Origin: Psychrobacter sp. BI730
Lineage (GTDB): Bacteria; Pseudomonadota; Gammaproteobacteria; Pseudomonadales; Moraxellaceae
Reading direction: 5' to 3'
DNA: 64,000 bases
Assembly: GCF_013414195.1 (NCBI RefSeq)
Contig: NZ_JAATTV010000004.1
Coordinates: 1 to 64,000 of the forward strand
How positions within the stretch are numbered: position 1 is the stretch's first letter; every line of letters starts with the position of its first letter. The notes under the pieces are model-generated. The model did no database searches. It saw only the letters and a list, made by a program, of their open reading frames with translations, and had not been told where the DNA came from. The translations under genes and the position numbers were made by a program. This document shows positions 1-9,102 of the stretch, in pieces.

Positions 1-321
1 GAGACTTGGGGTGATAAGTACCCGCACGTGGTTAAGTCTTGGCGCAATAACTGGGAGGGCTTAACGGTGTTCTTTGGTTATCCTAAAGACATCAGAAAAG
101 CGATTTATACCACCAACGCTATTGAGTCATTAAATAGCGTGATTCGAACGGCGGTGAATAAGCGTAAAGTATTCCCCTCTGATCAAGCTGCATTCAAGGT
201 AGTCTATCTGGCAACTCAGCAGGCATCCAAAAAGTGGTCGATGCCAATCCGTAACTGGACGTCTGCTCTGAATCGTTTTATGATTATGTTTGATGACCGT
301 ATCAGTAAGCATTTAATCTAA
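1..321 (+). mobile_element. IS256-family transposase, C-terminal part (cut by window edge)
   Basis: The reading frame is open from base 1 and ends with TAA at 321, so only the last ~106 residues of the transposase are in the window. The text TTNAIESLN followed by a basic stretch is typical of the C-terminal end of IS256-group (mutator-type) DDE transposases, and the preceding FFGYP/IRKAIY segment fits too. The visible part has no frameshift, but whether the whole element is intact cannot be judged. The GTG at 28 is an internal Val codon, not a start. Confidence 0.88.
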
Positions 322-324
322 ATG

Positions 325-352
325 GCAGTTACACAGAATCTGGGATGGGCTC
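325..352. repeat. Probable right terminal inverted repeat of the IS256-family element
   Basis: Just after the transposase stop lies a segment ending in GGGATGGGCTC. Read on the other strand it starts GAGCCCATCCCAG, a form and position usual for IS256-family ends. The next 8 bases (353-360, TATCTTAA) would be the target duplication. The left end is outside the window, so pairing of the repeats cannot be tested. Confidence 0.5.
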
Positions 353-377
353 TATCTTAATGCCTAGCCTATTTTTA

Positions 378-974
378 TTACTTGTCAGATGTATCGCTAT
401 TCGTTTTCTTAGCCAACGTACTGTCTTTTTTTAAGCTTACGTTAGTATCAGGCTGTTCAGTTACGGTAGCGCTTTCTGGCAAATAACTGCCTGTGGTCAT
501 TTGCAACGTGGCCTGCGTATCTTCTGCGCTGCGGCTACGGGCTTTGTCCAAGCTAGATGCAAATGCGCTGCGTATCAACTGCCATACAAAACCAACAAAC
601 AACCCTGCGACCAGTATCACCAATATTGGCAACATATTGGCAACCGCGCCTGCGTAATCTTTCATCATCACAGCATAGACGACGCTGATACTGGCTGGTG
701 CAAGCTCGCTCGGATCGCCAAGTGCAGTACCTGGTGCTAATAATACTGCAAACAGAACCATCCAGCTCATACCGCCCAATGGCTTTGGGAGTACACGAGC
801 AACGAGTATCCATAGCACTAGTACCAAAACAGCACCGCCCAGATAAGCATACATCGGCAAATCAGCGGGCGGGACATCCTTTACCATTTGGCCCCACCAA
901 ATGGCAATCTCACCGAGAATGTCACTGATAGACTCTAGCGGTAAGCTATGTAAGATATTTTTTAACCAGTCCAT
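378..974 (-). CDS. Small integral membrane protein of unknown function
   Basis: 198 residues, not recognised as a named family. It has an N-terminal amphipathic stretch (1-35), then about three hydrophobic segments (roughly 42-62, 70-88 and 112-135), then a polar, Ser/Thr-rich and charged C-terminal tail of about 60 residues. That pattern suggests a membrane protein with a soluble tail, probably cytoplasmic. An AGGTAA-like ribosome site lies about 9 nt before the ATG. It is a lone gene running towards the IS element. No catalytic motif can be seen, so no function is proposed. Confidence 0.7.
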   Translation of the reverse strand: MDWLKNILHSLPLESISDILGEIAIWWGQMVKDVPPADLPMYAYLGGAVLVLVLWILVARVLPKPLGGMSWMVLFAVLLAPGTALGDPSELAPASISVVYAVMMKDYAGAVANMLPILVILVAGLFVGFVWQLIRSAFASSLDKARSRSAEDTQATLQMTTGSYLPESATVTEQPDTNVSLKKDSTLAKKTNSDTSDK

Positions 975-1061
975 GCGTGTTTATTTACCTGCGTTTATCG
1001 CCGGTGACACAATCTGTGTCTAGCGGTATATGTGCGTTCTGTAGAATCAGAATGAGGCCAA

Positions 1062-1089
1062 CTACATAATGAACTTATGCATTATGTAG
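1062..1089. repeat. 10-bp inverted repeat in the gap upstream of the membrane-protein gene
   Basis: The arms CTACATAATG (1062-1071) and CATTATGTAG (1080-1089) are perfect complements with an 8-nt spacer. There is no T-run, so a terminator is unlikely. It lies about 90 bp upstream of the minus-strand gene starting at 974 and could be a regulator site. No function can be assigned. Confidence 0.3.
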
Positions 1090-1235
1090 GCTTATATCTG
1101 CATTGCGTAGGGTGTCAGTTTATCACGACTCTCTACTCAAATGCATGTGAGCAAGTGTGTTGTAGGTTTTTATCGATGCTATTTTCAAGGTAGCGTCCAG
1201 ATATGTCCTACCACACTTACTTGCTGACAAATCTA

Positions 1236-1556
1236 TTAATTATAGATGCTGTCCTGCGATTCACGAGCACGCAGCTCTGCTTGACGGCGCATCACGTCTT
1301 GCGGCGGCAACTGCACAAAGTAACCTTGAGACTGTAGTTTTGCCAGTACTTCTTCTTTGTCGACACGAGCGAGCTTATCTTTAGTTGATAAGTCCAGATG
1401 CATGACGAACTTACTACGGCCTAAACCTGCACGGAAATCTTTTGGTAATACACCAAGCCAGTCTTTGATTTCATCAGTATCATCAGGATAATCAGGACGC
1501 GCAATGTAGATATACATGTCGTCGTGTTTGGGAAATTTATAAATATCGCAATGCAT
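1236..1556 (-). CDS. YcgL-domain protein
   Basis: A small cytoplasmic protein of the YcgL (DUF709) family, found in gammaproteobacteria and often near RNase D genes. It opens with MHCDIYKF and continues with the family's MYIYIARPD and WLGVLPKDF-like text. The frame extends three codons upstream to a GTG, but the ribosome site GGTGG overlaps that GTG and sits 5 nt before the ATG at 1556. I therefore start at 1556 (106 aa). In this genome rnd lies about 8 kb away rather than adjacent. The biochemical role of the family is not settled. Confidence 0.85.
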   Translation of the reverse strand: MHCDIYKFPKHDDMYIYIARPDYPDDTDEIKDWLGVLPKDFRAGLGRSKFVMHLDLSTKDKLARVDKEEVLAKLQSQGYFVQLPPQDVMRRQAELRARESQDSIYN

Positions 1557-1807
1557 AAAAACCACCTATCAGAAACTATGGGCGTAGGTTAGCATATTTC
1601 AGGCAAATACCAGTAGTCGCTTTGCGTTTTGCTATGGTAATTTTTGTCAAAACACACAGACAAAACGCTGATATGAGCGATAAAAATATCATTGTAAAAC
1701 ATAACCTATTTGACAGACTTCCCTATCAAAACATTATTTTTGCCAAATTTATTTATTTTAATGGCTTTGATGACTTGTAAAAGCGCTTTGAACCTTTCAT
1801 AATAAAA

Positions 1808-1943
1808 GCGTTTTTCAGGAGAGAGTTTATCAGCATCGTTTTTGTATTGAACCCTATTGGTTATACAACTATCGCAATTGCTAGATAACCACCGAAGGCG
1901 CATCCACCCTGCCAATCGCTCAGGTAAAAGGACTGAAAAACGC
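1808..1943 (+). promoter_or_regulatory. Glycine riboswitch, aptamer 1 of a tandem pair
   Basis: A perfect 11-bp closing stem joins GCGTTTTTCAG (1808-1818) and CTGAAAAACGC (1933-1943). Inside are the conserved glycine-aptamer elements: GGAGAGA right after the 5' arm, CCACCGAAGGCG near 1890-1901, and CTCAGGTAAAAGGAC just before the 3' arm. A P3-like stem GGTTAT/ATAACC is also present. Glycine riboswitches typically control gcv genes, and gcvT begins about 400 bp downstream on the same strand. A minus-strand open frame over this region is chance antisense. Confidence 0.9.
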
Positions 1944-2022
1944 ATGTCACTGCTGTTTGATAGTGTTTAGTAGCATGACGCTCATAGCGCACTACTTTTT
2001 TATCAAGCATAAGGCATAACAA

Positions 2023-2165
2023 ATCTGGAGAGTGGTAAGAACGGACGACGTCTTACCCACCGAAGGGGAGAAAATACGACATTATCAATCCTTGCTTTTA
2101 TAGCGTAATCTTTCAAAGATTAATAATGATAATTCGTGTTGAAAATCTCAGGTCACAGGACAGAT
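2023..2165 (+). promoter_or_regulatory. Glycine riboswitch, aptamer 2 of a tandem pair
   Basis: The same elements recur: ATCTG/CAGAT closing arms (2023-2027 and 2161-2165), CTGGAGAGT, a perfect 7-bp P2 hairpin (GGTAAGA 2034-2040 with TCTTACC 2051-2057), CACCGAAGGGGAGAA, and ATCTCAGGTCACAGGACAGA at the 3' end. Two aptamers about 80 nt apart match the usual tandem design. About 175 nt remain before gcvT for an expression platform. No clear intrinsic terminator is visible there, although a T-rich tract occurs near 2217-2225. In most bacteria glycine binding turns gcv expression on. Confidence 0.9.
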
Positions 2166-2341
2166 AGGGCTTTAGCTCAAACTGACGTACAGTGTTGGTT
2201 TGGCTTACTGCTTTATCTTTTTTTTCTGTGCTACCCTTGGTTGCAATACTTGCACCCTGCAATGTTGCTTCTCGCTACTATGATACTGCACATCGCTCAT
2301 TACTCTATCGAGTACGACTGATGTACACATAAGGATTTGTT

Positions 2342-3526
2342 ATGACTGATACCTATTCTCAAGACATCACTTCTCAAAACCAAGCCCCTCAGCGCACCCC
2401 TTTTTACCAGTCTCATATTGATAGTGAGGGCAAACTGGTCGATTTTTCTGGTTGGGAATTACCCATTCATTACGGTTCACAAATCGAAGAGCACGAAGCG
2501 GTACGTACAGATGCAGGTATGTTTGATGTCTCACATATGGTTGTGACAGATATCCAAGGCGCTGATACTAAGGCTTGGCTACAAAAACTACTCGCAAACG
2601 ATGTCAACAAACTCACTACCGCTGGTAAAGCGCTGTACTCTGGTATGCTCAATGAGCAAGGCGGCGTCATCGATGATTTGATCGTCTATCTGATGAATGC
2701 AGAAGAAACTGAGTACCGTATCGTCTCTAACGCGGCCACTCGTGATAAAGACTTAACACAGTTTAATAAAGTCGCCGAAGGTTTCAATATTGAGATTACC
2801 GAGCGTCCTGAGCTTGCTATGCTTGCCGTGCAAGGTCCAAATGCTATTACAAAACTGGCTCAAGCCAAACCAAGTTGGACAGATACCTTAGCAGCACTAA
2901 AACCTTTCGTTGGTGCTGATTTGACCGATATCGAAGGCACTGATTGGTTTGTGGCTCGTACTGGCTATACTGGTGAAGATGGCGTCGAAGTCATTATGCA
3001 TGCTGATGATGCCCCTGCTTTCTTTGAGCAGCTAAAAGCAAATGGCATCAAACCTGCTGGTCTTGGCGCACGTGATACCTTACGTATGGAAGCGGGCATG
3101 AATCTTTATGGCCACGATATGGACGAGAATGTTAGCCCTTACGAGTGCAACATGGGCTGGACGCTAGCGCTCAAAGACGACCGCGCCTTTGTCGGCCGTG
3201 AAGCATTGGTCAGCAAACGTAAGCAGTCAAAAGAAGACAACACTGCTATGAAGCAAGTGGGTCTGCTATTGACCACGCGCGGCGTATTGCGTGAAGGCAT
3301 GACAGTGACTATCAATCAAGGCACTGATAATGAGCAAACTGGCATTATCACCAGTGGTACATTCTCCCCTAGCCTAAAAAATTCAATCGCGATTGCTCGT
3401 GTACCTGCCAGCTTATCAGAAGATGACAGCGTACAAGTCGATCTACGTGGCAAAGGTAAGTTCGTCGATGTACGCGTACTAAAGCTACCTTTTGTCCGTA
3501 ACGGCAAGCAACAGTTTGACTCTTAG
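2342..3526 (+). CDS. gcvT: Glycine cleavage system T protein (aminomethyltransferase)
   Basis: T protein transfers the methylene group from the aminomethyl-lipoyl arm of H protein to tetrahydrofolate, releasing ammonia. The 394-residue sequence is full length for the family. It has the N-terminal segment [13 protein letters not shown], the folate-binding region [14 protein letters not shown] near residue 210, and the C-terminal region GVLREGM...SGTFSPSLK typical of GcvT. AAGGAT lies 7 nt upstream of the ATG. It is the first gene after the tandem glycine riboswitch and is followed by gcvH 117 bp on. The protein is cytoplasmic. Confidence 0.97.
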   Translation: MTDTYSQDITSQNQAPQRTPFYQSHIDSEGKLVDFSGWELPIHYGSQIEEHEAVRTDAGMFDVSHMVVTDIQGADTKAWLQKLLANDVNKLTTAGKALYSGMLNEQGGVIDDLIVYLMNAEETEYRIVSNAATRDKDLTQFNKVAEGFNIEITERPELAMLAVQGPNAITKLAQAKPSWTDTLAALKPFVGADLTDIEGTDWFVARTGYTGEDGVEVIMHADDAPAFFEQLKANGIKPAGLGARDTLRMEAGMNLYGHDMDENVSPYECNMGWTLALKDDRAFVGREALVSKRKQSKEDNTAMKQVGLLLTTRGVLREGMTVTINQGTDNEQTGIITSGTFSPSLKNSIAIARVPASLSEDDSVQVDLRGKGKFVDVRVLKLPFVRNGKQQFDS

Positions 3527-3552
3527 GTCTTATAAATTCTATCATTAGAGCG

Positions 3553-3588
3553 CGTTGTCATTTTGCACACGATTATAAAAATGACGAC
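3553..3588. other. Hairpin in the gcvT-gcvH gap
   Basis: Arms CGTTGTCATTTT (3553-3564) and AAAATGACGACA (3577-3588) can form about 11 pairs including one G-U, with a 12-nt loop. There is no T-run, so full termination is unlikely. It could stabilise or partly attenuate the gcvT-gcvH transcript. Confidence 0.3.
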
Positions 3589-3643
3589 ACGCCTAGCCTC
3601 CATTATTTTTGTTAATTAACCTCTATCACTTAGGAGAGAGACC

Positions 3644-4024
3644 ATGAGCAACATCCCAGCAGAGCTAAAATATATTGCTAGTCACGAGTGGCTACGCCTA
3701 GAAGACGACGGTACGATCACTGTTGGTATCACTGACCATGCTCAAGATCTATTGGGTGATGTGGTATTCGTTGAGCTACCAGATGTGGGCGATATCATCG
3801 CTGTTGATGACGAAATCTCAGTTGTTGAATCAGTAAAAGCGGCTTCTGACGTTTATGCGCCTATTTCAGGTGAAGTGATCGCTATCAATGAAGCACTAGA
3901 AGATGATCCTGAAATCATCAACTCTGACCCATACGGCGAAGGTTGGTTCTTCAGAATGAAGCCTGACAACATCGCTGACTACGAAGCACTAATGACTGCT
4001 GACGAGTACGAAAGCGACTTATAA
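3644..4024 (+). CDS. gcvH: Glycine cleavage system H protein (lipoyl carrier)
   Basis: H protein carries the aminomethyl group between P, T and L proteins on a lipoylated lysine. The 126-residue protein shows the lipoyl site ESVKAAS, making Lys65 the modified residue, within the usual hammerhead-type lipoyl fold. Other family text includes [28 protein letters not shown] and the C-terminal GEGWFFRM. A strong AGGAGAGAG site precedes the ATG. It follows gcvT and precedes the nitroreductase and gcvP, so all four probably form one glycine-controlled unit, though the next gap is 338 bp. Confidence 0.97.
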   Translation: MSNIPAELKYIASHEWLRLEDDGTITVGITDHAQDLLGDVVFVELPDVGDIIAVDDEISVVESVKAASDVYAPISGEVIAINEALEDDPEIINSDPYGEGWFFRMKPDNIADYEALMTADEYESDL

Positions 4025-4362
4025 GCTAAGCACGCAAGCTAAGCATGCTCTCACAAGACATTAGCACTTGTAAGACTTTAGCTCGTACAAAGCACTAGCC
4101 CCGACTAAACATAGATACTGGCAACAGCTGGTATCTATACTCTCTATTTAAACTGTTTGAACAACCTTTCTCATTAGAAGTATTGGCTCATTGACCATGC
4201 TTATTATTTGAAAGCAGCTTTATATGTAGATCTCCAACAATCATTATCGTCCGATGTTATTGCTACCAAGCGTTATCTCATTGACTCGTATTAATCACCT
4301 ATTCGAATCCCAATGAATACGTGCTATCAATAACGACGCAAACTGATAACCCAATTCTCAGC
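4025..4362. other. 338-bp gap between gcvH and the nitroreductase gene
   Basis: No open frame of interest, no RNA motif and no clear terminator was seen. The length leaves room for an internal promoter, so the nitroreductase and gcvP may be transcribed separately from gcvTH. Confidence 0.4.
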
Positions 4363-5133
4363 ATGGATCCTAATATGAATGCCAACACCGATAATAAAGA
4401 CCCCATTGCCACACCAAACCATACGCCGCAGCTACAAGCGTTTCGCGATATCGTAGAGTCACGCCGTTCCGTGCGCCGTTTTACTGACACACCTATCCCT
4501 GACGACGTATTGGCAGACTGTCTGCGTTTGGCCATGCTAGCACCAAACTCTAGCAACCTACAGCCGTGGGAATTTTATGTTATCGATGATGCTGACAATC
4601 GCAAACGCGCCGTCAAAAACTGTATGAATCAAAACGCCGCAAAAACATCAGCCCGTTTGATTGCCATCGTTGCTCGTACTGATGTTTGGCACGATCACGC
4701 TAAGCAAGTATTGCGCGAATATCCTGATCAGCCAGTGCCAAAGAAAGTGAAAGACTACTACAACAAAGTCGTCACAATGGACTTTTTGCGCGGCCCAGCC
4801 AACGTGGTTTCGGCTGCAAAATGGGGCGCAACGCAAGTGGTCAGACGCGTAAAAGGCCCAATCAAATCGCCTTACTATACCTTTGAAGACACCAAAAACT
4901 GGGCAACCAATAACACCGCGCTTGCCGCCGAAAACCTGATGCTAGCATTACGCGCTCATGGTTTTGATAGCTGTCCTATGGGCGGCTTTGATGAGCCTGC
5001 CATGAAAGCGTTGCTCAATCTTAGCGACGACCATCATATCGTTATGATGCTGGGCGCAGGCGAGCGCGCTGACAGTGGCGTTTACAACACCCAGTTCCGC
5101 TTTGATCAAAAACAGTTTGTGCATTACGTATAA
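4363..5133 (+). CDS. Nitroreductase-family flavoprotein
   Basis: A predicted FMN-dependent NAD(P)H oxidoreductase. The N-terminal IVESRRSVRRFTDTPIP motif and LAPNSSNLQPWEF give the FMN-binding signature, and a late LMLALRAHGFDSCPMGGFD segment matches the family's second FMN loop. The frame opens at a GTG (4321), but the ATGs at 4363 or 4375 look more natural. None has a clear ribosome site, so the start is uncertain. The gene lies between gcvH and gcvP and ends 64 bp before gcvP, so it is probably co-transcribed with gcvP. The natural substrate is unknown. Confidence 0.85.
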   Translation: MDPNMNANTDNKDPIATPNHTPQLQAFRDIVESRRSVRRFTDTPIPDDVLADCLRLAMLAPNSSNLQPWEFYVIDDADNRKRAVKNCMNQNAAKTSARLIAIVARTDVWHDHAKQVLREYPDQPVPKKVKDYYNKVVTMDFLRGPANVVSAAKWGATQVVRRVKGPIKSPYYTFEDTKNWATNNTALAAENLMLALRAHGFDSCPMGGFDEPAMKALLNLSDDHHIVMMLGAGERADSGVYNTQFRFDQKQFVHYV

Positions 5134-5197
5134 CGTACCGCTCACATTATTCCCTTAATTGCTATTTTGTTTATTACTCCCTTAACCAAGGATTGTC

Positions 5198-8095
5198 ATG
5201 ACTATCTCTCAAAACCCATCGTTTGATACCTTTCAAGGATTGTTCAACGAAGCTGAATTTGTCTATCGCCACTTAGGTTCGAACGAAACCAAGCAAGCCG
5301 ACCTACTCAGCGCTGTTGGTTATAAAGATATGCAAAGCTTTATCAATGACACTGTGCCTGAGCCAGTACGTCTGCACAAAGAGCTGGATTTGCCAGTGGC
5401 GATGAGTGAGCATGCGGCACTTGCCAAACTACGCACGATGGCAGATGACATCACTGTTAACAAAAGCTATATCGGTCAAGGCTACTCTCCGGTTCGTATG
5501 CCTGCCGTCATTCAGCGCAACGTCCTTGAAAATCCAGGCTGGTACACCGCCTATACCCCTTATCAAGCTGAAATCGCTCAAGGTCGTCTAGAAGCATTGC
5601 TGAACTTCCAACAAGTATGTATCGATTTGACTGGTCTTGAGCTGGCTGGTGCGTCATTGCTTGATGAAGCAACAGCAGCGGCAGAAGCGATGGCGATGTC
5701 AAAGCGTGTGAGCAAAAGCAAATCAACGCAGTATTTCGTCGACGAGCGTGTCTATCCGCAAACGCTAGATGTTATCAATACTCGTGCTAAATACTTTGGT
5801 TGGGAAGTGGTCGTTGGTGATTTTGAAACGGCTAAATCAGGCGATTATTTTGGTGCGCTATTCCAGTATGTCGGTGCTGAAGGTGACGTTAAAGACTTAA
5901 CAGACGTCATCAGTGCAGTAAAAGAAAACAAAACTTACGTCAGTGTAGTAAGTGACATCATGAGCTTGGTGTTATTAAAATCACCAGCTGACATGGGTGC
6001 CGACGTAGCGCTAGGTAGTACTCAGCGTTTCGGTATTCCTATGGGCTTTGGCGGTCCACATGCCGCTTATTTTGCGTTCTCTGACAAAGCCAAGCGTTCA
6101 GCACCTGGTCGTATCATTGGCGTATCAAAAGACGCACAAGGCAATACAGCTCTGCGTATGGCTCTACAAACGCGTGAGCAGCATATCCGCCGCGAAAAAG
6201 CCAACTCAAACATCTGTACGTCGCAAGTATTACTAGCTAACCTCGCTGGTATGTACGCGGTATACCATGGTCCAGGCGGCGTAAAACGTATTGCCACTCG
6301 TATTCATGCGTTTGCCACTGCGTTTGCTGATGCTATCACAGAATCTAACGATAGCAGCTTGAGCGTGGTACATGATCAATTCTTCGATACAGTCGTCGTT
6401 GATTGTGGTTCAGAGAAGCTTGCTACTCAAATCTTTAAAAATGCAGACAACGTTGGCTATAACTTATGGCGTCTAAGCGACACCAAATTAAGCGTTGCAT
6501 TTAGTGAAACCAGCGATCAGCAAGACTTCAACACGTTGACTCAGCTATTCGTCAATAAGTCACACGATTTACCTGAAACCGCTCGCGTCTCTCTAGATAG
6601 CGCACACCTGCGTACGGATGATATCTTGACTCATCCAGTATTCAACTCGCATCATACCGAGCATGAAATGCTACGCTACCTAAAGTCGCTTGAAGACAAA
6701 GATCTAGCGATGAACCGCAGCATGATTTCACTGGGTAGCTGTACCATGAAGCTAAACGCCACCAGTGAAATGCTACCGATTACTTGGCCTGAGTTTGCCA
6801 ACGTGCATCCTTTTGCACCACGTGATCAAGTTACTGGCTATATCGCGATGATCGATAGCTTGCAAGATCAATTAAAAGCCATTACTGGTTTTGATGATGT
6901 CTCTATGCAGCCAAACTCTGGTGCCTCTGGTGAATATGCTGGTCTGCTCGCGATTCGCCGTTATCATGAGTCATTGGGCGAGACCAATCGTGATGTGTGC
7001 TTGATTCCTCAGTCAGCGCACGGTACCAACCCTGCTACCGCCATGATGATGGGTATGAAAGTCGTCGTGGTCAAAACCGATGAAAACGGCAACGTTGATA
7101 TCGATGATTTAACCGCCAAGTGTGAAGAGCATAGCGAGCGTTTGGGCGCTTTAATGATCACGTACCCATCGACTCATGGCGTGTTTGAAGAAGGCATCCG
7201 TCATATCTGTGATTTGACTCACAAGCATGGTGGTCAGGTCTATATGGATGGCGCCAACATGAATGCTCAGGTAGGCATGATGCAGCCTGCAGACGTTGGT
7301 GCTGATGTATTGCACATGAACCTGCACAAAACCTTCTGTATCCCACATGGCGGCGGTGGTCCAGGCATGGGTCCTATCGGTATGAAAGCGCATTTGGCAA
7401 CGTTTATGGCCAACCATACCTTAAGCCCTGTACATAATGCACAAAAAGACTGCTCAGCAGTATCAGCAGCACCTTACGGTTCAGCAAGCATCTTACCGAT
7501 CTCATGGATGTATATTGCTATGATGGGCCGTGATGGCTTACTAAAAGCAACGGAGCTGGCATTACTTAACGCCAACTACGTGGCAGCCGAGCTAAAAGGT
7601 CACTACCCTGTCTTGTATACAGGCAAAAATGGCCGCGTAGCTCACGAATGTATCATCGATATTCGTCCGTTAAAAGAAGAAACTGGCATCACGGAAAGCG
7701 ATATCGCTAAGCGCCTGATGGATTATGGTTTCCATTCACCAACGATGAGCTTCCCAGTCGCTGGCACGCTTATGATTGAGCCAACAGAGTCTGAATCAAA
7801 AGAAGAGTTGGATCGCTTTATCAGTGCGCTAAAATCTATCAAAGTTGAAGCCATGAAAGCCAAAGCTGGTGAAGATAACTGGACGCTAGAAGATAACCCG
7901 TTAGTCAATGCACCGCATACGGCTGCTATGATTACTAGTGAAGAGTGGACGCATCCTTACAGCCGTGAGACTGCTGCATTCCCACTGCCGTACATTCGTG
8001 CAAACAAGTTCTGGCCAAGTGTCGCGCGTGTCGATGATGCTTATGGTGATAAGAACCTAATGTGCTCTTGCCCAAGTATCGAAAACTATATGTAA
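5198..8095 (+). CDS. gcvP: Glycine dehydrogenase (decarboxylating), P protein
   Basis: P protein decarboxylates glycine with pyridoxal phosphate and loads the aminomethyl group on H protein. At 965 residues it is a full single-chain (alpha-beta fused) P protein. The N-terminal half has the FRHLG-like start (YRHLGSNE) and SYIGQGY. The C-terminal half has the glycine-rich segment HKTFCIPHGGGGPGMGP, placing the PLP lysine at residue 711. It is the last gene of the locus, followed by a strong terminator at 8131-8165. No gcvL was found beside it. Confidence 0.98.
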   Translation: MTISQNPSFDTFQGLFNEAEFVYRHLGSNETKQADLLSAVGYKDMQSFINDTVPEPVRLHKELDLPVAMSEHAALAKLRTMADDITVNKSYIGQGYSPVRMPAVIQRNVLENPGWYTAYTPYQAEIAQGRLEALLNFQQVCIDLTGLELAGASLLDEATAAAEAMAMSKRVSKSKSTQYFVDERVYPQTLDVINTRAKYFGWEVVVGDFETAKSGDYFGALFQYVGAEGDVKDLTDVISAVKENKTYVSVVSDIMSLVLLKSPADMGADVALGSTQRFGIPMGFGGPHAAYFAFSDKAKRSAPGRIIGVSKDAQGNTALRMALQTREQHIRREKANSNICTSQVLLANLAGMYAVYHGPGGVKRIATRIHAFATAFADAITESNDSSLSVVHDQFFDTVVVDCGSEKLATQIFKNADNVGYNLWRLSDTKLSVAFSETSDQQDFNTLTQLFVNKSHDLPETARVSLDSAHLRTDDILTHPVFNSHHTEHEMLRYLKSLEDKDLAMNRSMISLGSCTMKLNATSEMLPITWPEFANVHPFAPRDQVTGYIAMIDSLQDQLKAITGFDDVSMQPNSGASGEYAGLLAIRRYHESLGETNRDVCLIPQSAHGTNPATAMMMGMKVVVVKTDENGNVDIDDLTAKCEEHSERLGALMITYPSTHGVFEEGIRHICDLTHKHGGQVYMDGANMNAQVGMMQPADVGADVLHMNLHKTFCIPHGGGGPGMGPIGMKAHLATFMANHTLSPVHNAQKDCSAVSAAPYGSASILPISWMYIAMMGRDGLLKATELALLNANYVAAELKGHYPVLYTGKNGRVAHECIIDIRPLKEETGITESDIAKRLMDYGFHSPTMSFPVAGTLMIEPTESESKEELDRFISALKSIKVEAMKAKAGEDNWTLEDNPLVNAPHTAAMITSEEWTHPYSRETAAFPLPYIRANKFWPSVARVDDAYGDKNLMCSCPSIENYM

Positions 8096-8130
8096 TTATC
8101 ATTTTCGATAGTTATTCTCTGTAGTAAAAA

Positions 8131-8165
8131 ACCTCCAAGTCAGCAGCTGACTTGGAGGTTTTTAT
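8131..8165 (+). terminator. Strong intrinsic terminator after gcvP
   Basis: ACCTCCAAGTCA and TGACTTGGAGGT form a perfect stem of at least 12 bp around a GCAGC loop, flanked by A- and T-runs. It closes the gcv unit and could work in both directions. Confidence 0.9.
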
Positions 8166-8302
8166 TTGTCTGACTTTTTATCTATTACGTTAGCAGGTAA
8201 TATTATCAATAAAATAAACGATAAGAACTCAATGCAATAAAAGCTTATATTGATAATAAGCTATTTATCTTAAATTTCTGAAGCAATCATTTGGACAATG
8301 CT

Positions 8303-8992
8303 ATGCAACATAAAGCGCCTAAACAAAAAACTCGCGTCATTCTAATTCATGGGCTACACCAAACTCCATGGATCATGCGGCCATTAGCCAAGCGCCTGCA
8401 AGCAGCAGGATTTGATACCCATCAGTATGGCTACCGTAGTATGCGTGATGGTATCAAAACCAATAGCGCGCGCCTAAATAGCTGGCTAGAAACAAACCAT
8501 CACCCAGGTCATCCTATAGATTTGGTCGGGCATAGTTTAGGTGGTTTGATCATTCGTGACTTTGTCGCTCAGTATCCAAAATGGAAAATTGGACGTTGCG
8601 TGACTCTAGGAACACCGCATATAGGCAGTGTTTGTGCAGATTATATCTGGCGATTGACTCCTGCTGTCGTAGGTCGCTCATATGTCGACGCCCTCGACGG
8701 CACAGTCGCGCCCTTACCCAAACACGTGACGTTAGGCGTCATCGCTGGCAACCGTCCTTACGGTCTAGGTCATATGTTTTTGCAATATCATAATCGCAAA
8801 CTGCGCAAATCTGACAAGCCACCCCTTAACGAGCAACTTGCACATGACGGGACAGTATATATAGAAGAGACGAAGATAGAGGCTGCAACTGATCATATCA
8901 TCATGCCAGTCTCACACACTGGCATGCTAGTGAACCCAGAGGTCGCCGAGCAGACTCGATACTTTTTAGAGCATGGACGATTTAAACGCTAA
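8303..8992 (+). CDS. Lipase-like alpha/beta hydrolase
   Basis: A 229-residue alpha/beta hydrolase. It begins with a VILIHGLHQTPW strand-loop (oxyanion region) and has the nucleophile elbow GHSLGG, giving the catalytic Ser. LGTPHIGS follows, as in triacylglycerol lipases and PGAP1-like esterases. A His near the C-terminus (ISHTGM-like, VSHTGM) is a fair candidate for the third catalytic residue. No signal peptide is seen, so it is probably cytoplasmic. The frame extends to a TTG at 8291, but GGAC sits 6 nt before the ATG at 8303, which I choose. It is a lone gene and its substrate is unknown. Confidence 0.8.
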   Translation: MQHKAPKQKTRVILIHGLHQTPWIMRPLAKRLQAAGFDTHQYGYRSMRDGIKTNSARLNSWLETNHHPGHPIDLVGHSLGGLIIRDFVAQYPKWKIGRCVTLGTPHIGSVCADYIWRLTPAVVGRSYVDALDGTVAPLPKHVTLGVIAGNRPYGLGHMFLQYHNRKLRKSDKPPLNEQLAHDGTVYIEETKIEAATDHIIMPVSHTGMLVNPEVAEQTRYFLEHGRFKR

Positions 8993-9102
8993 GGACTGTA
9001 TGAATAAGAGCTCTATGAATACTTGAGTGTCAGTTTGCAGTCTTATCGAACGCTTCCTTATTGAACGGCGCATTATTAAACGCCATATTATCGAACGATT
9101 CC

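Noticed and set aside
1706..1945. 79-codon minus-strand open frame
   Set aside because: It lies antisense to glycine aptamer 1, whose stem and conserved core explain the sequence; the translation resembles no protein.
2136..2321. 61-codon plus-strand open frame upstream of gcvT
   Set aside because: It overlaps the 3' core of aptamer 2 and the leader, and has no ribosome site.
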